Assembly (NCBI GenBank): GCA_963921305.4
Contig: CAWUEX030000002.1
Location: forward strand, 558,001 to 622,000
Origin: CAWUEX02 sp963921305
GTDB taxonomy: Bacteria > Pseudomonadota > Alphaproteobacteria > Rhodospirillales > Rhodospirillaceae
Direction: 5' to 3'
Length of the DNA stretch: 64,000 nt
Shown here: piece by piece, positions 53,702 to 62,328 of the stretch
How the letters are laid out: every line of letters starts with the position of its first letter
Position numbering within the stretch: the first letter of the stretch is position 1
The notes under the pieces: model-generated
Told to the model about the DNA's origin: nothing
Seen by the model: only the letters and a program-made list of their open reading frames with translations
Database searches by the model: none
Made by a program: the position numbers and the translations under genes

Positions 53702-54067
53702 ATGACCGAGATCGACGTCAACAAACTGGCCAACGCCAAAGCCAAGGGCAAACGCCCTTACTTTTTCGATGACCCTGCTGTCGAGCGAGTGCTGTCTATC
53801 ACCATGGCGGTGGCGACCGAGCTGGCCGTCACCCGCGAACGTCTCGACACAGTCGAACGCCTGCTGGAAGACGGGACACCGGTGACCAAAGCCAATATCG
53901 ACGCCTACCGCCCGGACGATGATGCGTCGCGGGAGCGGCAACAGTGGCATGCGGATTACATCAACCGCATTCTCCGAATCATCCACCAAGAGCTCGAGGC
54001 CATCGAAAACGAGAGCCTCAATGAAGACCCGGAGAAACTCGCCGACGACTTCGCCGCGGCGTCGTAA
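53702..54067 (+). CDS. conserved small protein of unknown function
   Basis: A 121-residue acidic protein without signal peptide or membrane segment. It begins MTEIDVNKLANAKAKGKRPY, followed by helices with MAVATELAVTRERLDTVERLL and an IIHQELEAIENESL tail. Alternating charges suggest coiled-coil pairing. It starts 24 nt after the methyltransferase with the same strand and no intervening promoter, so it is probably co-expressed and may be a partner protein. I do not recognise a family. Confidence 0.75.
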   Translation: MTEIDVNKLANAKAKGKRPYFFDDPAVERVLSITMAVATELAVTRERLDTVERLLEDGTPVTKANIDAYRPDDDASRERQQWHADYINRILRIIHQELEAIENESLNEDPEKLADDFAAAS

Positions 54068-54098
54068 ATCTTTCATAATTGAAGATGACCGTGGGCGT

Positions 54099-54113
54099 CT
54101 CGCGATTCGCGAG
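54099..54113. other. inverted repeat CTCGCG-ATT-CGCGAG
   Basis: A perfect 6-bp inverted repeat with a 3-nt spacer in the 118-nt gap before the flavoprotein gene. No T-run follows, so it could be an operator or a structured leader element rather than a terminator. Nothing else stands out in the gap. Confidence 0.3.
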
Positions 54114-54185
54114 GCTGGCCGGCTTGGACTCAGCGCGGTCCATCCCCATATGATGCCCATCTTCAGCCGATGACGTGGAGCAAGG

Positions 54186-55880
54186 ATGTCTGATACGAGC
54201 ACCAATGCATCGCCGCCTTGGGCGAGCGGGGTTTCTGGACGGGAAGCACAACTGTTTCCACGATTGACCGACAGCCAACTGGAAGAAGTGTGCCGGTTTG
54301 GCACGAAGGAAAGTTACCGAACGGGAGAGTATCTGTTCCGCATTGGCGACCGGCAGACCAAGTTTCATGTGATTTTGTCCGGTGAAATTGAAATCGTTCA
54401 GCGCGGTTCGGACGACAGGGAAGAGGTGATCGCGACCCATGACCGGGGCCGGTTCTCCGGCGAGGTCAACACTCTGACCGGGCGTGCCGTGCTGGTCGAC
54501 GGCCGGGCCACCAAACCGACGGAGGTCATCGCCGTCGATCACACCGGGTTGAAAGATTTGGTGGCGACGCAGTCCCAGCTGAGCGACATCATCATGCGCA
54601 GCTTTATCCTGCGCCGCATGCGGATGATCGAACACAGCTACAGCGGCATCACTTTGGTTGGCTCCAACCTCTCCCGCGACACACTGCGCCTGCGCGAGTT
54701 CCTCACCCGCAATGGCGCGCCGCACACCTTCATGGATTTGGAAACAAATGAAGATGTTTCCGACCTTCTGGAACGGCTTGAGATTGGCGTGGATGAGACG
54801 CCCATCGTACTGGCGGGGACCGAGCCCCCCTTGCGCAATCCAACGGCTCGTGACCTTGCCCAACTCATCGGCATCGATCCCGAGCTCCAGCCGGATTCCG
54901 TCTACGACGTTGCCATCATTGGCGCAGGACCGGCGGGTCTGGCGGCAGCAGTTTACGCGGCGTCTGAAGGACTCAAGGTTATCGTGACCGAGCCCTTGGC
55001 GCCGGGCGGGCAAGCGGGAACCAGCTCCAAAATCGAGAATTATCTGGGTTTCCCCACCGGCATTTCAGGCCAGGCGCTGGCCGGCCGGGCCTTTAACCAG
55101 GCGCAGAAGTTCGGCGCCGAGATCGCCATTCCCCGCTCAGTGGAGGAAATCGTATGCGGGCACCCCCTGCATACAGTGAGACTGGACAGCGGCGACACGT
55201 TATCCGCCAAGTCAGTCGTCATCGCCTCCGGCGCCCGGTACCGCAAACTGCCGCTCGAGAACCTGGATCAGTTTGAAGGCTCGGGCGTGTATTACGGCGC
55301 CACCTTCGTGGAAAGCCAATTGTGCCGGAACGAAGACGTGGTGATTGTCGGCGGTGGTAATTCCGCCGGACAGGCTGCGGTGTTTCTGTCTCAGCATGCG
55401 CGTCATGTCTACATCATGGTGCGCTCCGAAAGCCTTGCCTCCAGTATGTCGCGCTATCTTATCCGCCGGATTGAGGAATCCGATAAGATTACCCTCCTGA
55501 CGCACACCCAGATCACGGCGCTAGACGGCGATGATCACCTTGAACACGTAACCTGGCGCGATGCCAGGTCAGGGTCGGACGAAGTGCACGACATTCGTCA
55601 CCTGTTTGTGTTCATCGGGGCGTCGCCGAACAGTTGCTGGTCGGACGAGCGCATTGTCCGCGATGACGGCGGGTTTATCCGCACCGGCCCCGACATTGCC
55701 GGAACGGAGCTTGAAAACTCCAACTGGTGCCTGTCACGGCAGCCGTATCTGTTGGAGACCAGCTGCCCGGGCATATTCGCTGTCGGCGATGTGCGCTCCG
55801 GCTCGGTGAAGCGGGTGGCCTCGGCGGTCGGCGAAGGCTCAGTGGTTGTGCAGTTTATCCACCGCCACCTGCAGGGTTAG
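54186..55880 (+). CDS. cNMP-binding / thioredoxin-fold / thioredoxin reductase-like flavoprotein
   Basis: A 564-residue three-part fusion. Residues about 20-150 are a cyclic nucleotide-binding beta-barrel (a YLFRIGDRQTKFHVILSGEI stretch, then RGRFSGEVNTLTGR). Residues about 155-235 form a small thioredoxin/glutaredoxin-like domain (GSNLSRDTLRLREFLTRNG, no Cys pair). From about 240 the FAD/NAD(P) reductase starts with DVAIIGAGPAGLAAAVYA. GGQAGTSSKIENYLGFPTGI and VVIVGGGNSAGQAAVFLSQ follow, and the FAVGDVRSGSVKR end is typical. The redox CxxC of thioredoxin reductases is missing: the site reads GVYYGATF. The protein may therefore be a ferredoxin or quinone reductase regulated by a cyclic nucleotide. 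Confidence 0.85.
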   Translation: MSDTSTNASPPWASGVSGREAQLFPRLTDSQLEEVCRFGTKESYRTGEYLFRIGDRQTKFHVILSGEIEIVQRGSDDREEVIATHDRGRFSGEVNTLTGRAVLVDGRATKPTEVIAVDHTGLKDLVATQSQLSDIIMRSFILRRMRMIEHSYSGITLVGSNLSRDTLRLREFLTRNGAPHTFMDLETNEDVSDLLERLEIGVDETPIVLAGTEPPLRNPTARDLAQLIGIDPELQPDSVYDVAIIGAGPAGLAAAVYAASEGLKVIVTEPLAPGGQAGTSSKIENYLGFPTGISGQALAGRAFNQAQKFGAEIAIPRSVEEIVCGHPLHTVRLDSGDTLSAKSVVIASGARYRKLPLENLDQFEGSGVYYGATFVESQLCRNEDVVIVGGGNSAGQAAVFLSQHARHVYIMVRSESLASSMSRYLIRRIEESDKITLLTHTQITALDGDDHLEHVTWRDARSGSDEVHDIRHLFVFIGASPNSCWSDERIVRDDGGFIRTGPDIAGTELENSNWCLSRQPYLLETSCPGIFAVGDVRSGSVKRVASAVGEGSVVVQFIHRHLQG

Positions 55881-55886
55881 TGCCCG

Positions 55887-56678
55887 TCACCCAATCGATT
55901 CGAGAATCTCCACGGTTTCTTCCGGTGCAGTGACCATCAGGTCATGACCTGTGTCTATGGTGACGTAGGCCCACTCTGGATCCTTCGCGATGAGCGCGGC
56001 GACCGGGTCGTCCCCGCCGCTAACCATGCGCGCATTCTGCATACAGCGGACAAAGGTCTTCGGTACACCGGCTGGCCCACCATTTTCATAAACAACGGTT
56101 TCCATGAGGGTCGGCAGCGGATGTTCGACGAGATTGTCACGCACCCACCCGGCCAAGGGATGATCCTCGGGCACGCCCAGGAATTCGAGCGTGCCTTTCG
56201 CCATGAGATAGCCGTCTTTGGCGACGGTCATGCGTTCTTCACCGACACCCGGTGGCAGAAACGGCTTGCCATCCGTTGGCAGCACGGCGTCGAGATACAC
56301 CACATGACTCAGCCGGTCTTTGACCTTATCAGCGACCAGGCTGACCACATGGCCGGCGTAGGAATGACCAACGAGGATCACATCGGTTAGGCCTTCAAAT
56401 TCGATCAGATTGACGACATCGGTGACATGGGTGGTCAGATTGACCGAGGGACTGCGCAGGTGCACCCGGTCGCCCAGTCCGGTGAGGGACGGCGTGAACA
56501 CGTGATGACCGGCGGCCAACAGCGGCTCGCGCACATATTTCCAGCACCAGCCACCGTGCCAGGCGCCGTGAATCAAAACGTAGGTCTTGGAATCGGCGGC
56601 CCGAGCAGCGCCGCCGCCCATATTGGCGGCGAAGGCCACGGCTGCCGCGGTGCCGGTGAACAAATCGCGTCGGTTCAT
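55887..56678 (-). CDS. exported alpha/beta hydrolase with Tat-type signal
   Basis: A 263-residue serine hydrolase. The N-terminus NRRDLFTGTAAAVAFA has the twin-arginine pattern, so it is probably exported folded. The oxyanion/HGAWHGGWCW region and nucleophile Ser106 in LVGHSYAGHVVSL match the salicylate esterase-like group, and the catalytic His lies in DTGHDLMV. Substrates are probably small esters. The ATG at 56678 is chosen over ATG 56681 and longer starts because GGAGG is optimally spaced. It is convergent with the flavoprotein and divergent from the binding-protein gene. Confidence 0.85.
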   Translation of the reverse strand: MNRRDLFTGTAAAVAFAANMGGGAARAADSKTYVLIHGAWHGGWCWKYVREPLLAAGHHVFTPSLTGLGDRVHLRSPSVNLTTHVTDVVNLIEFEGLTDVILVGHSYAGHVVSLVADKVKDRLSHVVYLDAVLPTDGKPFLPPGVGEERMTVAKDGYLMAKGTLEFLGVPEDHPLAGWVRDNLVEHPLPTLMETVVYENGGPAGVPKTFVRCMQNARMVSGGDDPVAALIAKDPEWAYVTIDTGHDLMVTAPEETVEILESIG

Positions 56679-56766
56679 CATCGCCTCCCTATTCCTTTTC
56701 CATGCTGCTTTTGGTGGCAGCATGGGTGATCCCCCCTTGCGAACCAAGCCCCATTCGAAACATCAT

Positions 56767-58350
56767 ATGTATATGACAAATTTCCGCAGAGCTTGTGTGG
56801 CTATATGGGCCACTCTGGTGCTGGCCGCCGCCTCGGACGGCGGGGCGGCGACCTTGCATCGCGGTACCAACACGGAGCCCCGGTCGCTCGACCCGCACCT
56901 CGCCGTCGGCAACAGTGCGGCCGTCGTTCTCTATGACATCTTTACCGGACTGATGACCCTGGACGCCGCCGGCAAAGTGGTGCCGGGCGTGGCCGAGTCA
57001 TATACCGTCAGCGATGACGGTCTGGTTTACACCTTCGCGCTGCGCGACAACGCCACATGGTCCGACGGAACAGCGCTGACCGCAGAGGACTTTGTCTATT
57101 CGTTCCGGCGGCTGCTGGCGCCGGAGACGGCGGCGCGGTTTGCCTCACAGCTCTATCCCATCGCCAACGCCGTGGCGGTCAACCGGGGTCAGTTAGCGCC
57201 AGAGGCTTTGGGTGTGAGAGCGATTGATGCCCAAACCCTGGAAGTGACACTAGCGCAACCGACCGCCTATTTGCCGCAGCTGATGGCCGCCAATGCCGCG
57301 TCACCGGTGCCACGGCACGTCATTGAGGCGGAAGGGCGCGGCTGGGCCCGCCCAGGCGTAATGGTCTCCAACGGCGCCTATGTGCTGGCCGAGCAAGTAC
57401 CGGCGACCTACATCCGCGCCGCCAAGAACGATCTGTTTTACGACGCCGGCAACGTCGCCATCGGCGAAGTGATGTACTACCCGACGGAGAATCAGGGCAC
57501 GAGCCTCAGCCGGTTCCGCGCAGGCGAACTGGATGTAATCCTGAACTTCCCAGCCGATCAGGTCGACCGCATCCGCGAGACCATGCCGGAGACGCTGCAC
57601 ATCACGCCGGCGCTAGGCGTCTACTACCTCGCGCCCAATCACACCAATCCGCCGTTCGACGATCCACGCGTGCGCCGAGCGCTCTCACTCGCCATCGACC
57701 GCGAGGCCATTGTGGCGCGGCTGCTGCCACCCGGCACAGCGCTGGCGACCAATTTGGTGCCGCCGGTGACGGACGGCTACGCAGGCACACCGGCAGATTT
57801 TGACGGCAGGCCCATCGGTGAGCGGATGGCCGAGGCCCGGGCGTTGCTCAGCGAGGCCGGGTTCGGCGCAGATAACCCACTGACGTTTTCCTTTAAGACC
57901 GATCCCATCGAGCAGAACCGGCGCATCGCCGTGGCGCTGACCTCCATGTGGAAAGCGATTGGCGCGAACCCAGAGATCGAAACCACCGGCGCATCGGATG
58001 TGAATCGCGATGGGCGCACCGGCAACTTCGATGTCATCCGCTGGACGTGGTTCGGCCCCTTCAATGACGCGGCGACCTTTCTCGGGCTGATGGACTCCGC
58101 CAACGGCGCCAATGTCACCGGTTACACCAACCCGGTGTTCGACGCGAAGCTGCGCGAGGCCAATGCCGCACGCGACCCCGAGATGCGGGCACGGCTGCTG
58201 GCCGAGGCAGAAGCCATCATCAATACCGATCATCCGGCGATCCCCTTGTACTTCCATGCCGGCCGGCGGCTGGTGAGTCCGGCTGTGGTGGGCTGGATCG
58301 ACAATCCGCGCAGCGCCAACTTGACGCGATACTTATCGCTGGCGCGGTAA
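56767..58350 (+). CDS. ABC transporter substrate-binding protein, oligopeptide family (first of two)
   Basis: Periplasmic solute-binding protein of the SBP_bac_5 family, 527 residues. The signal peptide spans about residues 1-27. Hallmarks are PRSLDPHLAVG, then GVAESYTVSDDGLVYTF and WSDGTALTAEDFVYSFRR. The ending is a LTRYLSLAR-like tail. The start could also be ATG 56773; no good ribosome binding site precedes either. It is closely similar to the binding protein at 59.6 kb and the partial one at the window start. It opens the plus-strand cluster containing the nitrilase-like, Rieske and permease genes. Confidence 0.92.
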   Translation: MYMTNFRRACVAIWATLVLAAASDGGAATLHRGTNTEPRSLDPHLAVGNSAAVVLYDIFTGLMTLDAAGKVVPGVAESYTVSDDGLVYTFALRDNATWSDGTALTAEDFVYSFRRLLAPETAARFASQLYPIANAVAVNRGQLAPEALGVRAIDAQTLEVTLAQPTAYLPQLMAANAASPVPRHVIEAEGRGWARPGVMVSNGAYVLAEQVPATYIRAAKNDLFYDAGNVAIGEVMYYPTENQGTSLSRFRAGELDVILNFPADQVDRIRETMPETLHITPALGVYYLAPNHTNPPFDDPRVRRALSLAIDREAIVARLLPPGTALATNLVPPVTDGYAGTPADFDGRPIGERMAEARALLSEAGFGADNPLTFSFKTDPIEQNRRIAVALTSMWKAIGANPEIETTGASDVNRDGRTGNFDVIRWTWFGPFNDAATFLGLMDSANGANVTGYTNPVFDAKLREANAARDPEMRARLLAEAEAIINTDHPAIPLYFHAGRRLVSPAVVGWIDNPRSANLTRYLSLAR

Positions 58351-58445
58351 AGAGACCTGGACTGTTACCCTTTGTCACGGTGTCCCGGTTGACCCTGTGT
58401 TTTGCACCCCCGTAGCCTGACGGGCGAGAGGGAGAGGAGAGAGAG

Positions 58446-59519
58446 ATGAACGATCAGCCGGACCTTCATGACACCCGGGTACGTGAGGATGGCACGTATC
58501 CCACGGTGCCGCTGCGCAAAGACCGCATCACCATCTCTGTCGTGCAGACGGAAGTGCATGGCGTGCCCGGCGACAATCCGGAACCGGCGCTGAAAGAAAA
58601 CCTCGATTACATGCTGGGCAGTATCGATGCCGCCAACGGCTGGGGCGGGCCTTGCGACCTGCTGCTGTTCCACGAGTTCCCACTGACCGGCTTCAGCACC
58701 TGGACCCGCGAACAGCACTACGCGGTGTGCCGGGAAATCCCAGGTCCCGAAACCGAAGCCATCGGCGAGAAGGCCAAGAAGTACGGCTGCTATGTCGCCT
58801 TCGGCACCTACGCGAAGGATCCCGAGAACTGGCCGGGACATATCCTGCACCTGATGGTCTTAATCGGACCGGACGGCAACATCGTCGCTAAGCATTGGAA
58901 GCAGCGCAACGTGCGCGGCATGTTCCCCGGCTCGGAACAGTTCACCACCAACATCTACGACGTCTACCCCCGCTTCATCGAGATGTACGGCGAGGATGCG
59001 GTGATTCCGGTTGCCCGCACCGACATCGGCAACATCGCCATGTCGGCGGTGCAGTTCGAACCGGAACTGTTCCGCTGTTTCGCGCTGAAGGGGGCCGAGA
59101 TCATCTGCCGCGTTGCCACTGGCGGCTTCGAATACGAAGACATGCGCCTGACCTCCTACCACAACAGCCTGTACACGATGATCACCAACAACTCGGTGAC
59201 GCTGAGCAAGAAGAATATGTCGTTCTTTCAGGACACCGCCTACGGCGGGCCGGGGCGTTCGGCGATCTTTGGGCCGCGCGGGGTCGAGCTGGCGGTCGCC
59301 GGGCCCTTCGAGACCCAGCGCCGCGCCATCGTGCCGATCAAGGACTTCCGCGAGAAGCACCGCATTCCCGACGTGCACATAACCCTGTACCGCCCTGTGC
59401 TCGATCAATACCGCGAGCGCTATGATCCCGGCATGTACCTGGACGGTGACCTGCCCGCGGACCGGCGTGCCGCCGGGAAACAGTTCGCCGAACGGGCGCG
59501 CTGGATACACTATTGGTAA
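58446..59519 (+). CDS. nitrilase-superfamily protein lacking the expected catalytic Cys
   Basis: A 357-residue carbon-nitrogen hydrolase fold protein. Glu77 in LLFHEFPLTG and Lys149 in IVAKHWKQRN match two of the triad residues. The Cys usually found before a PE motif (as in ICYDxxFPE) is absent. The region reads GNIAMSAVQFEPELFR, with Met199/Ser200 in the Cys position. The next Cys (C221 in AEIICRVATG) is 21 residues later and not in the nucleophile turn. The fold call is good but amidase activity is doubtful. AGGAGAGAG precedes the ATG. It lies between two binding-protein genes. Confidence 0.8.
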   Translation: MNDQPDLHDTRVREDGTYPTVPLRKDRITISVVQTEVHGVPGDNPEPALKENLDYMLGSIDAANGWGGPCDLLLFHEFPLTGFSTWTREQHYAVCREIPGPETEAIGEKAKKYGCYVAFGTYAKDPENWPGHILHLMVLIGPDGNIVAKHWKQRNVRGMFPGSEQFTTNIYDVYPRFIEMYGEDAVIPVARTDIGNIAMSAVQFEPELFRCFALKGAEIICRVATGGFEYEDMRLTSYHNSLYTMITNNSVTLSKKNMSFFQDTAYGGPGRSAIFGPRGVELAVAGPFETQRRAIVPIKDFREKHRIPDVHITLYRPVLDQYRERYDPGMYLDGDLPADRRAAGKQFAERARWIHYW

Positions 59520-59554
59520 GCCTTTGAGGATTCTCCGGAAACAGGACCACCCGC

Positions 59555-61132
59555 ATGCGCGCTTTGTTTGCCCTTGCCCTGACACTGATTCTTCTCGCCA
59601 CGGGCGCTGCCCAAGCCGAAATGGTGCTCAACCGCTCCGGCGGCAGCGATCCGTCATCGCTCGACCCGCAGAAGGCGACCGGCAACACCGCCGTTCCCAT
59701 TCTCAACGAACTTTTCGTCGGCCTGATGACGACCGATGCCAACGGTAAGATGATCTACGGTCTGGCCGAGAGCCACACCGTGTCGGACGACGGGCTGATC
59801 TACGAATACACCTTGCGCGATGGGCTGAAGTGGTCCGACGGCACACCGCTGACGGCGGACGACGTGGCGTGGTCGCTGCGCCGTTTGATGCTGCCGGAAA
59901 CCGCCTCGCGTTACGCCCAGTTCTTTTACTCGGTAAAGAACGGCCGCCCGGTCACCGCCGGAGACGCGCCACCGGAAAGTCTGGGCATCAGCGCACCCGA
60001 CGCGCGTACGGTGCGTATCGAACTGGGCGTGCCGAACCCGCTCCTGCAGCAGGCGGTCGCCAGCTTCTCCGCCATGCCGTCGCCACGCCATAAGGTCGAA
60101 GAGCTGGGTGACGGCTGGACCCGCCCGGGACAATTCGTCTCCAACGGCGCCTACACCTTGGAAGAATGGGTGCCCAATACGCGCCTGACCCTCAAAAAGA
60201 ATCCTCACTTCTATGACGCCGAGAATGTCGAGATCGACACGGTGAACTTTTATCCGACACAAAACTTGAACACGGTGTTCAACCGGTTCCGCGCTGGCGA
60301 ACTGGACGCCATCCTCAACTTCCCACCAGAACAGATGGACTGGATTGAGGAGAACATGGCGGATGAACTGCGCATCTCGCCGACGCTGGGCATCTACTAC
60401 TTCCTGATCAACACCAAGAAACCGCCGTTCGATGACATCCGGGTGCGTAAAGCGCTGGCGCTGGCCTTTGACCGAGAGGCCCTGATTGACCGGCTGCTCG
60501 ATATCGGCGTGGTACCCGCCTATAGCTTTGTCTCACCAGTGGTCGATGATTACCAAGTCGCGCGTGCGTCCATTGCGGATATGCCGATGAGCGAGCGCAT
60601 GGCCGAAGCGCGGCGTCTTATGGAGGACGCCGGCTACACGCGGGATAATCCCCTCACGCTGGAGCTGGCTTACGACACTCTGGAAGAAAACCGCAAAATC
60701 GCCGTGGCGATGAAAGCGATGTGGAGTGCCATCGGCGTCAACGCTGAGCTGATGGACACGGAATTCCGCAACCTCACCCGCAAGGCCCGGACGCGCGACT
60801 ACGACATCATGCGCTGGGCCTGGTTCTCGCCGTTCAACGATGCCGCAGGATACCTCAACCTCTTGCGCGCGGGCGATCCCAGCAATTTCGTGGGGTATGA
60901 GAACGACGAATTCAACGCGCTGATGCGTGAGGCCAATACGATTGCCGATCAGGACCGCCGTAATGAGTTAATGCATCGGGCCGAAGCCATCTTGATGGAA
61001 GACTACGCCATCCTGCCGGTTTATCATTATGTCAGCCGGCGGCTGGTAAAGACCTATGTGGACGGCTGGAATGAGAATGCCCGCAACAACTATTTCGCAC
61101 GGTATATGACCGTGAACCGCCCGGACGGCTGA
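59555..61132 (+). CDS. ABC transporter substrate-binding protein, oligopeptide family (second of two)
   Basis: Periplasmic solute-binding protein of 525 residues with a signal peptide at about 1-21 (ending AQAEM). Family hallmarks are SSLDPQKATGN, GLAESHTVSDDGLIYEY and WSDGTPLTADDVAWSLRRL, with a NNYFARYM-type tail. It starts 35 nt after the nitrilase-like gene. Two paralogous binding proteins for one permease pair would let the system take up related solutes. Confidence 0.93.
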   Translation: MRALFALALTLILLATGAAQAEMVLNRSGGSDPSSLDPQKATGNTAVPILNELFVGLMTTDANGKMIYGLAESHTVSDDGLIYEYTLRDGLKWSDGTPLTADDVAWSLRRLMLPETASRYAQFFYSVKNGRPVTAGDAPPESLGISAPDARTVRIELGVPNPLLQQAVASFSAMPSPRHKVEELGDGWTRPGQFVSNGAYTLEEWVPNTRLTLKKNPHFYDAENVEIDTVNFYPTQNLNTVFNRFRAGELDAILNFPPEQMDWIEENMADELRISPTLGIYYFLINTKKPPFDDIRVRKALALAFDREALIDRLLDIGVVPAYSFVSPVVDDYQVARASIADMPMSERMAEARRLMEDAGYTRDNPLTLELAYDTLEENRKIAVAMKAMWSAIGVNAELMDTEFRNLTRKARTRDYDIMRWAWFSPFNDAAGYLNLLRAGDPSNFVGYENDEFNALMREANTIADQDRRNELMHRAEAILMEDYAILPVYHYVSRRLVKTYVDGWNENARNNYFARYMTVNRPDG

Positions 61133-61158
61133 CCCGGGCGCCAGGAAGGAGACCCGCC

Positions 61159-62301
61159 ATGCTGACGAACTGCTGGTATGTGGCCGCACTCGCGGATGAT
61201 GTCACCGAAAGCCCGACGGGAGTTCATATGCTGGGCCAGGACTTCGTCGTGTTCCGCGACTCGAAAGGCCGCCCCCATTGCCTGAGCGACATCTGCATCC
61301 ACCGCGGCGGATCCTTGTGCCGTGGCAAGGTGGTCGAGGATGCGGTCGAGTGCCCGTATCACGGCTGGCGCTTCAACGGCGCCGGAGAATGCGTCGCCAT
61401 TCCGTCGCTCGGCGAAGAGGCCAACATTCCCAAGCGCGCCCGGGTGGACTCCTACCCCGTCGCCGAGAAATACGGCTGGCTATGGGTGTTTCTGGGCGAT
61501 GCGCCGGAAGCGGAGCGTCCGCCCCTGCCCGATTACTTCCCGGAATACGAGGCCTGGGAGCAAGGCAAGAGCGACGACTGGAAGTTCGTGCGCGGCACCT
61601 TCACGTTCGAGTGTAACTGGGTGCGGGCCATCGAAAACGGGGTCGACCATACCCACGCGTTCTTCGTTCACACGGACTTCGGCAACCCGGGCAAGCCCGG
61701 CGTCGACGACTACGACTTGGACATCGACGACAGCAAGATCGAGTCCATCACCTTCGCCAAGCCGGTCAGCAAGCGGGGTGTGTGGAAAGAAAAGATCGAC
61801 GACGACCGGCCCGACGTCAAAACCATGGTGCGCATTTATAAACCGGCACCATCCATCCGCATTGAGATGCATCTCAAGCCGCCGATGTGGCAGATGATCG
61901 TGTCGGGCTACACGCCCATTGACGAGCATCGCACCAAGGTGTGGTGGTGTCATGGCCGCAACTTCTTCACCGATGATCAATACGACGCCGACACCCACCG
62001 GCGGGTGTTGCTGGTGTTCCAGGAAGATGCCCGGGTGATCGACTTTATTCAGCCCGCCATGGTGCCGCCGACCTTGTCGGACGAACTGGCGCTGGAGAAC
62101 GACAAACACGGCATTGAGTTCCGCAAGTGGGTGAAGGACCAGGAAGCCGCCGGCCGGGCGCTCGACCTCAAAGAACAAACCGATAGCGACGACATGGTCA
62201 AAGTCATCGGTTCGCCAGCGCGGCGTCAGGACCCCAAGAACTGGGTTCTGGATACGGTGCCGGTGAAGCGCCCGCGCATCGCCCGCGAGGCAGCGGAGTA
62301 A
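61159..62301 (+). CDS. Rieske-type non-haem iron oxygenase, alpha subunit
   Basis: Oxygenase component of 380 residues. The Rieske cluster is bound by C46-x-H48 and C65-x2-H68. The mononuclear iron site is in GVDHTHAFFVHTDFG (two His) with a later Asp in FQEDARVIDF. This matches oxygenases that demethylate or hydroxylate aromatic or quaternary ammonium compounds. No reductase is adjacent; the 2Fe-2S ferredoxin at 51.9 kb is a possible electron source. GGAAGGAGA precedes the ATG. It lies between the second binding protein and the permease genes, which suggests that it acts on an imported substrate. Confidence 0.92.
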   Translation: MLTNCWYVAALADDVTESPTGVHMLGQDFVVFRDSKGRPHCLSDICIHRGGSLCRGKVVEDAVECPYHGWRFNGAGECVAIPSLGEEANIPKRARVDSYPVAEKYGWLWVFLGDAPEAERPPLPDYFPEYEAWEQGKSDDWKFVRGTFTFECNWVRAIENGVDHTHAFFVHTDFGNPGKPGVDDYDLDIDDSKIESITFAKPVSKRGVWKEKIDDDRPDVKTMVRIYKPAPSIRIEMHLKPPMWQMIVSGYTPIDEHRTKVWWCHGRNFFTDDQYDADTHRRVLLVFQEDARVIDFIQPAMVPPTLSDELALENDKHGIEFRKWVKDQEAAGRALDLKEQTDSDDMVKVIGSPARRQDPKNWVLDTVPVKRPRIAREAAE

Positions 62302-62328
62302 CGGAGCGGGACAAGTGATTAAGCCGAG

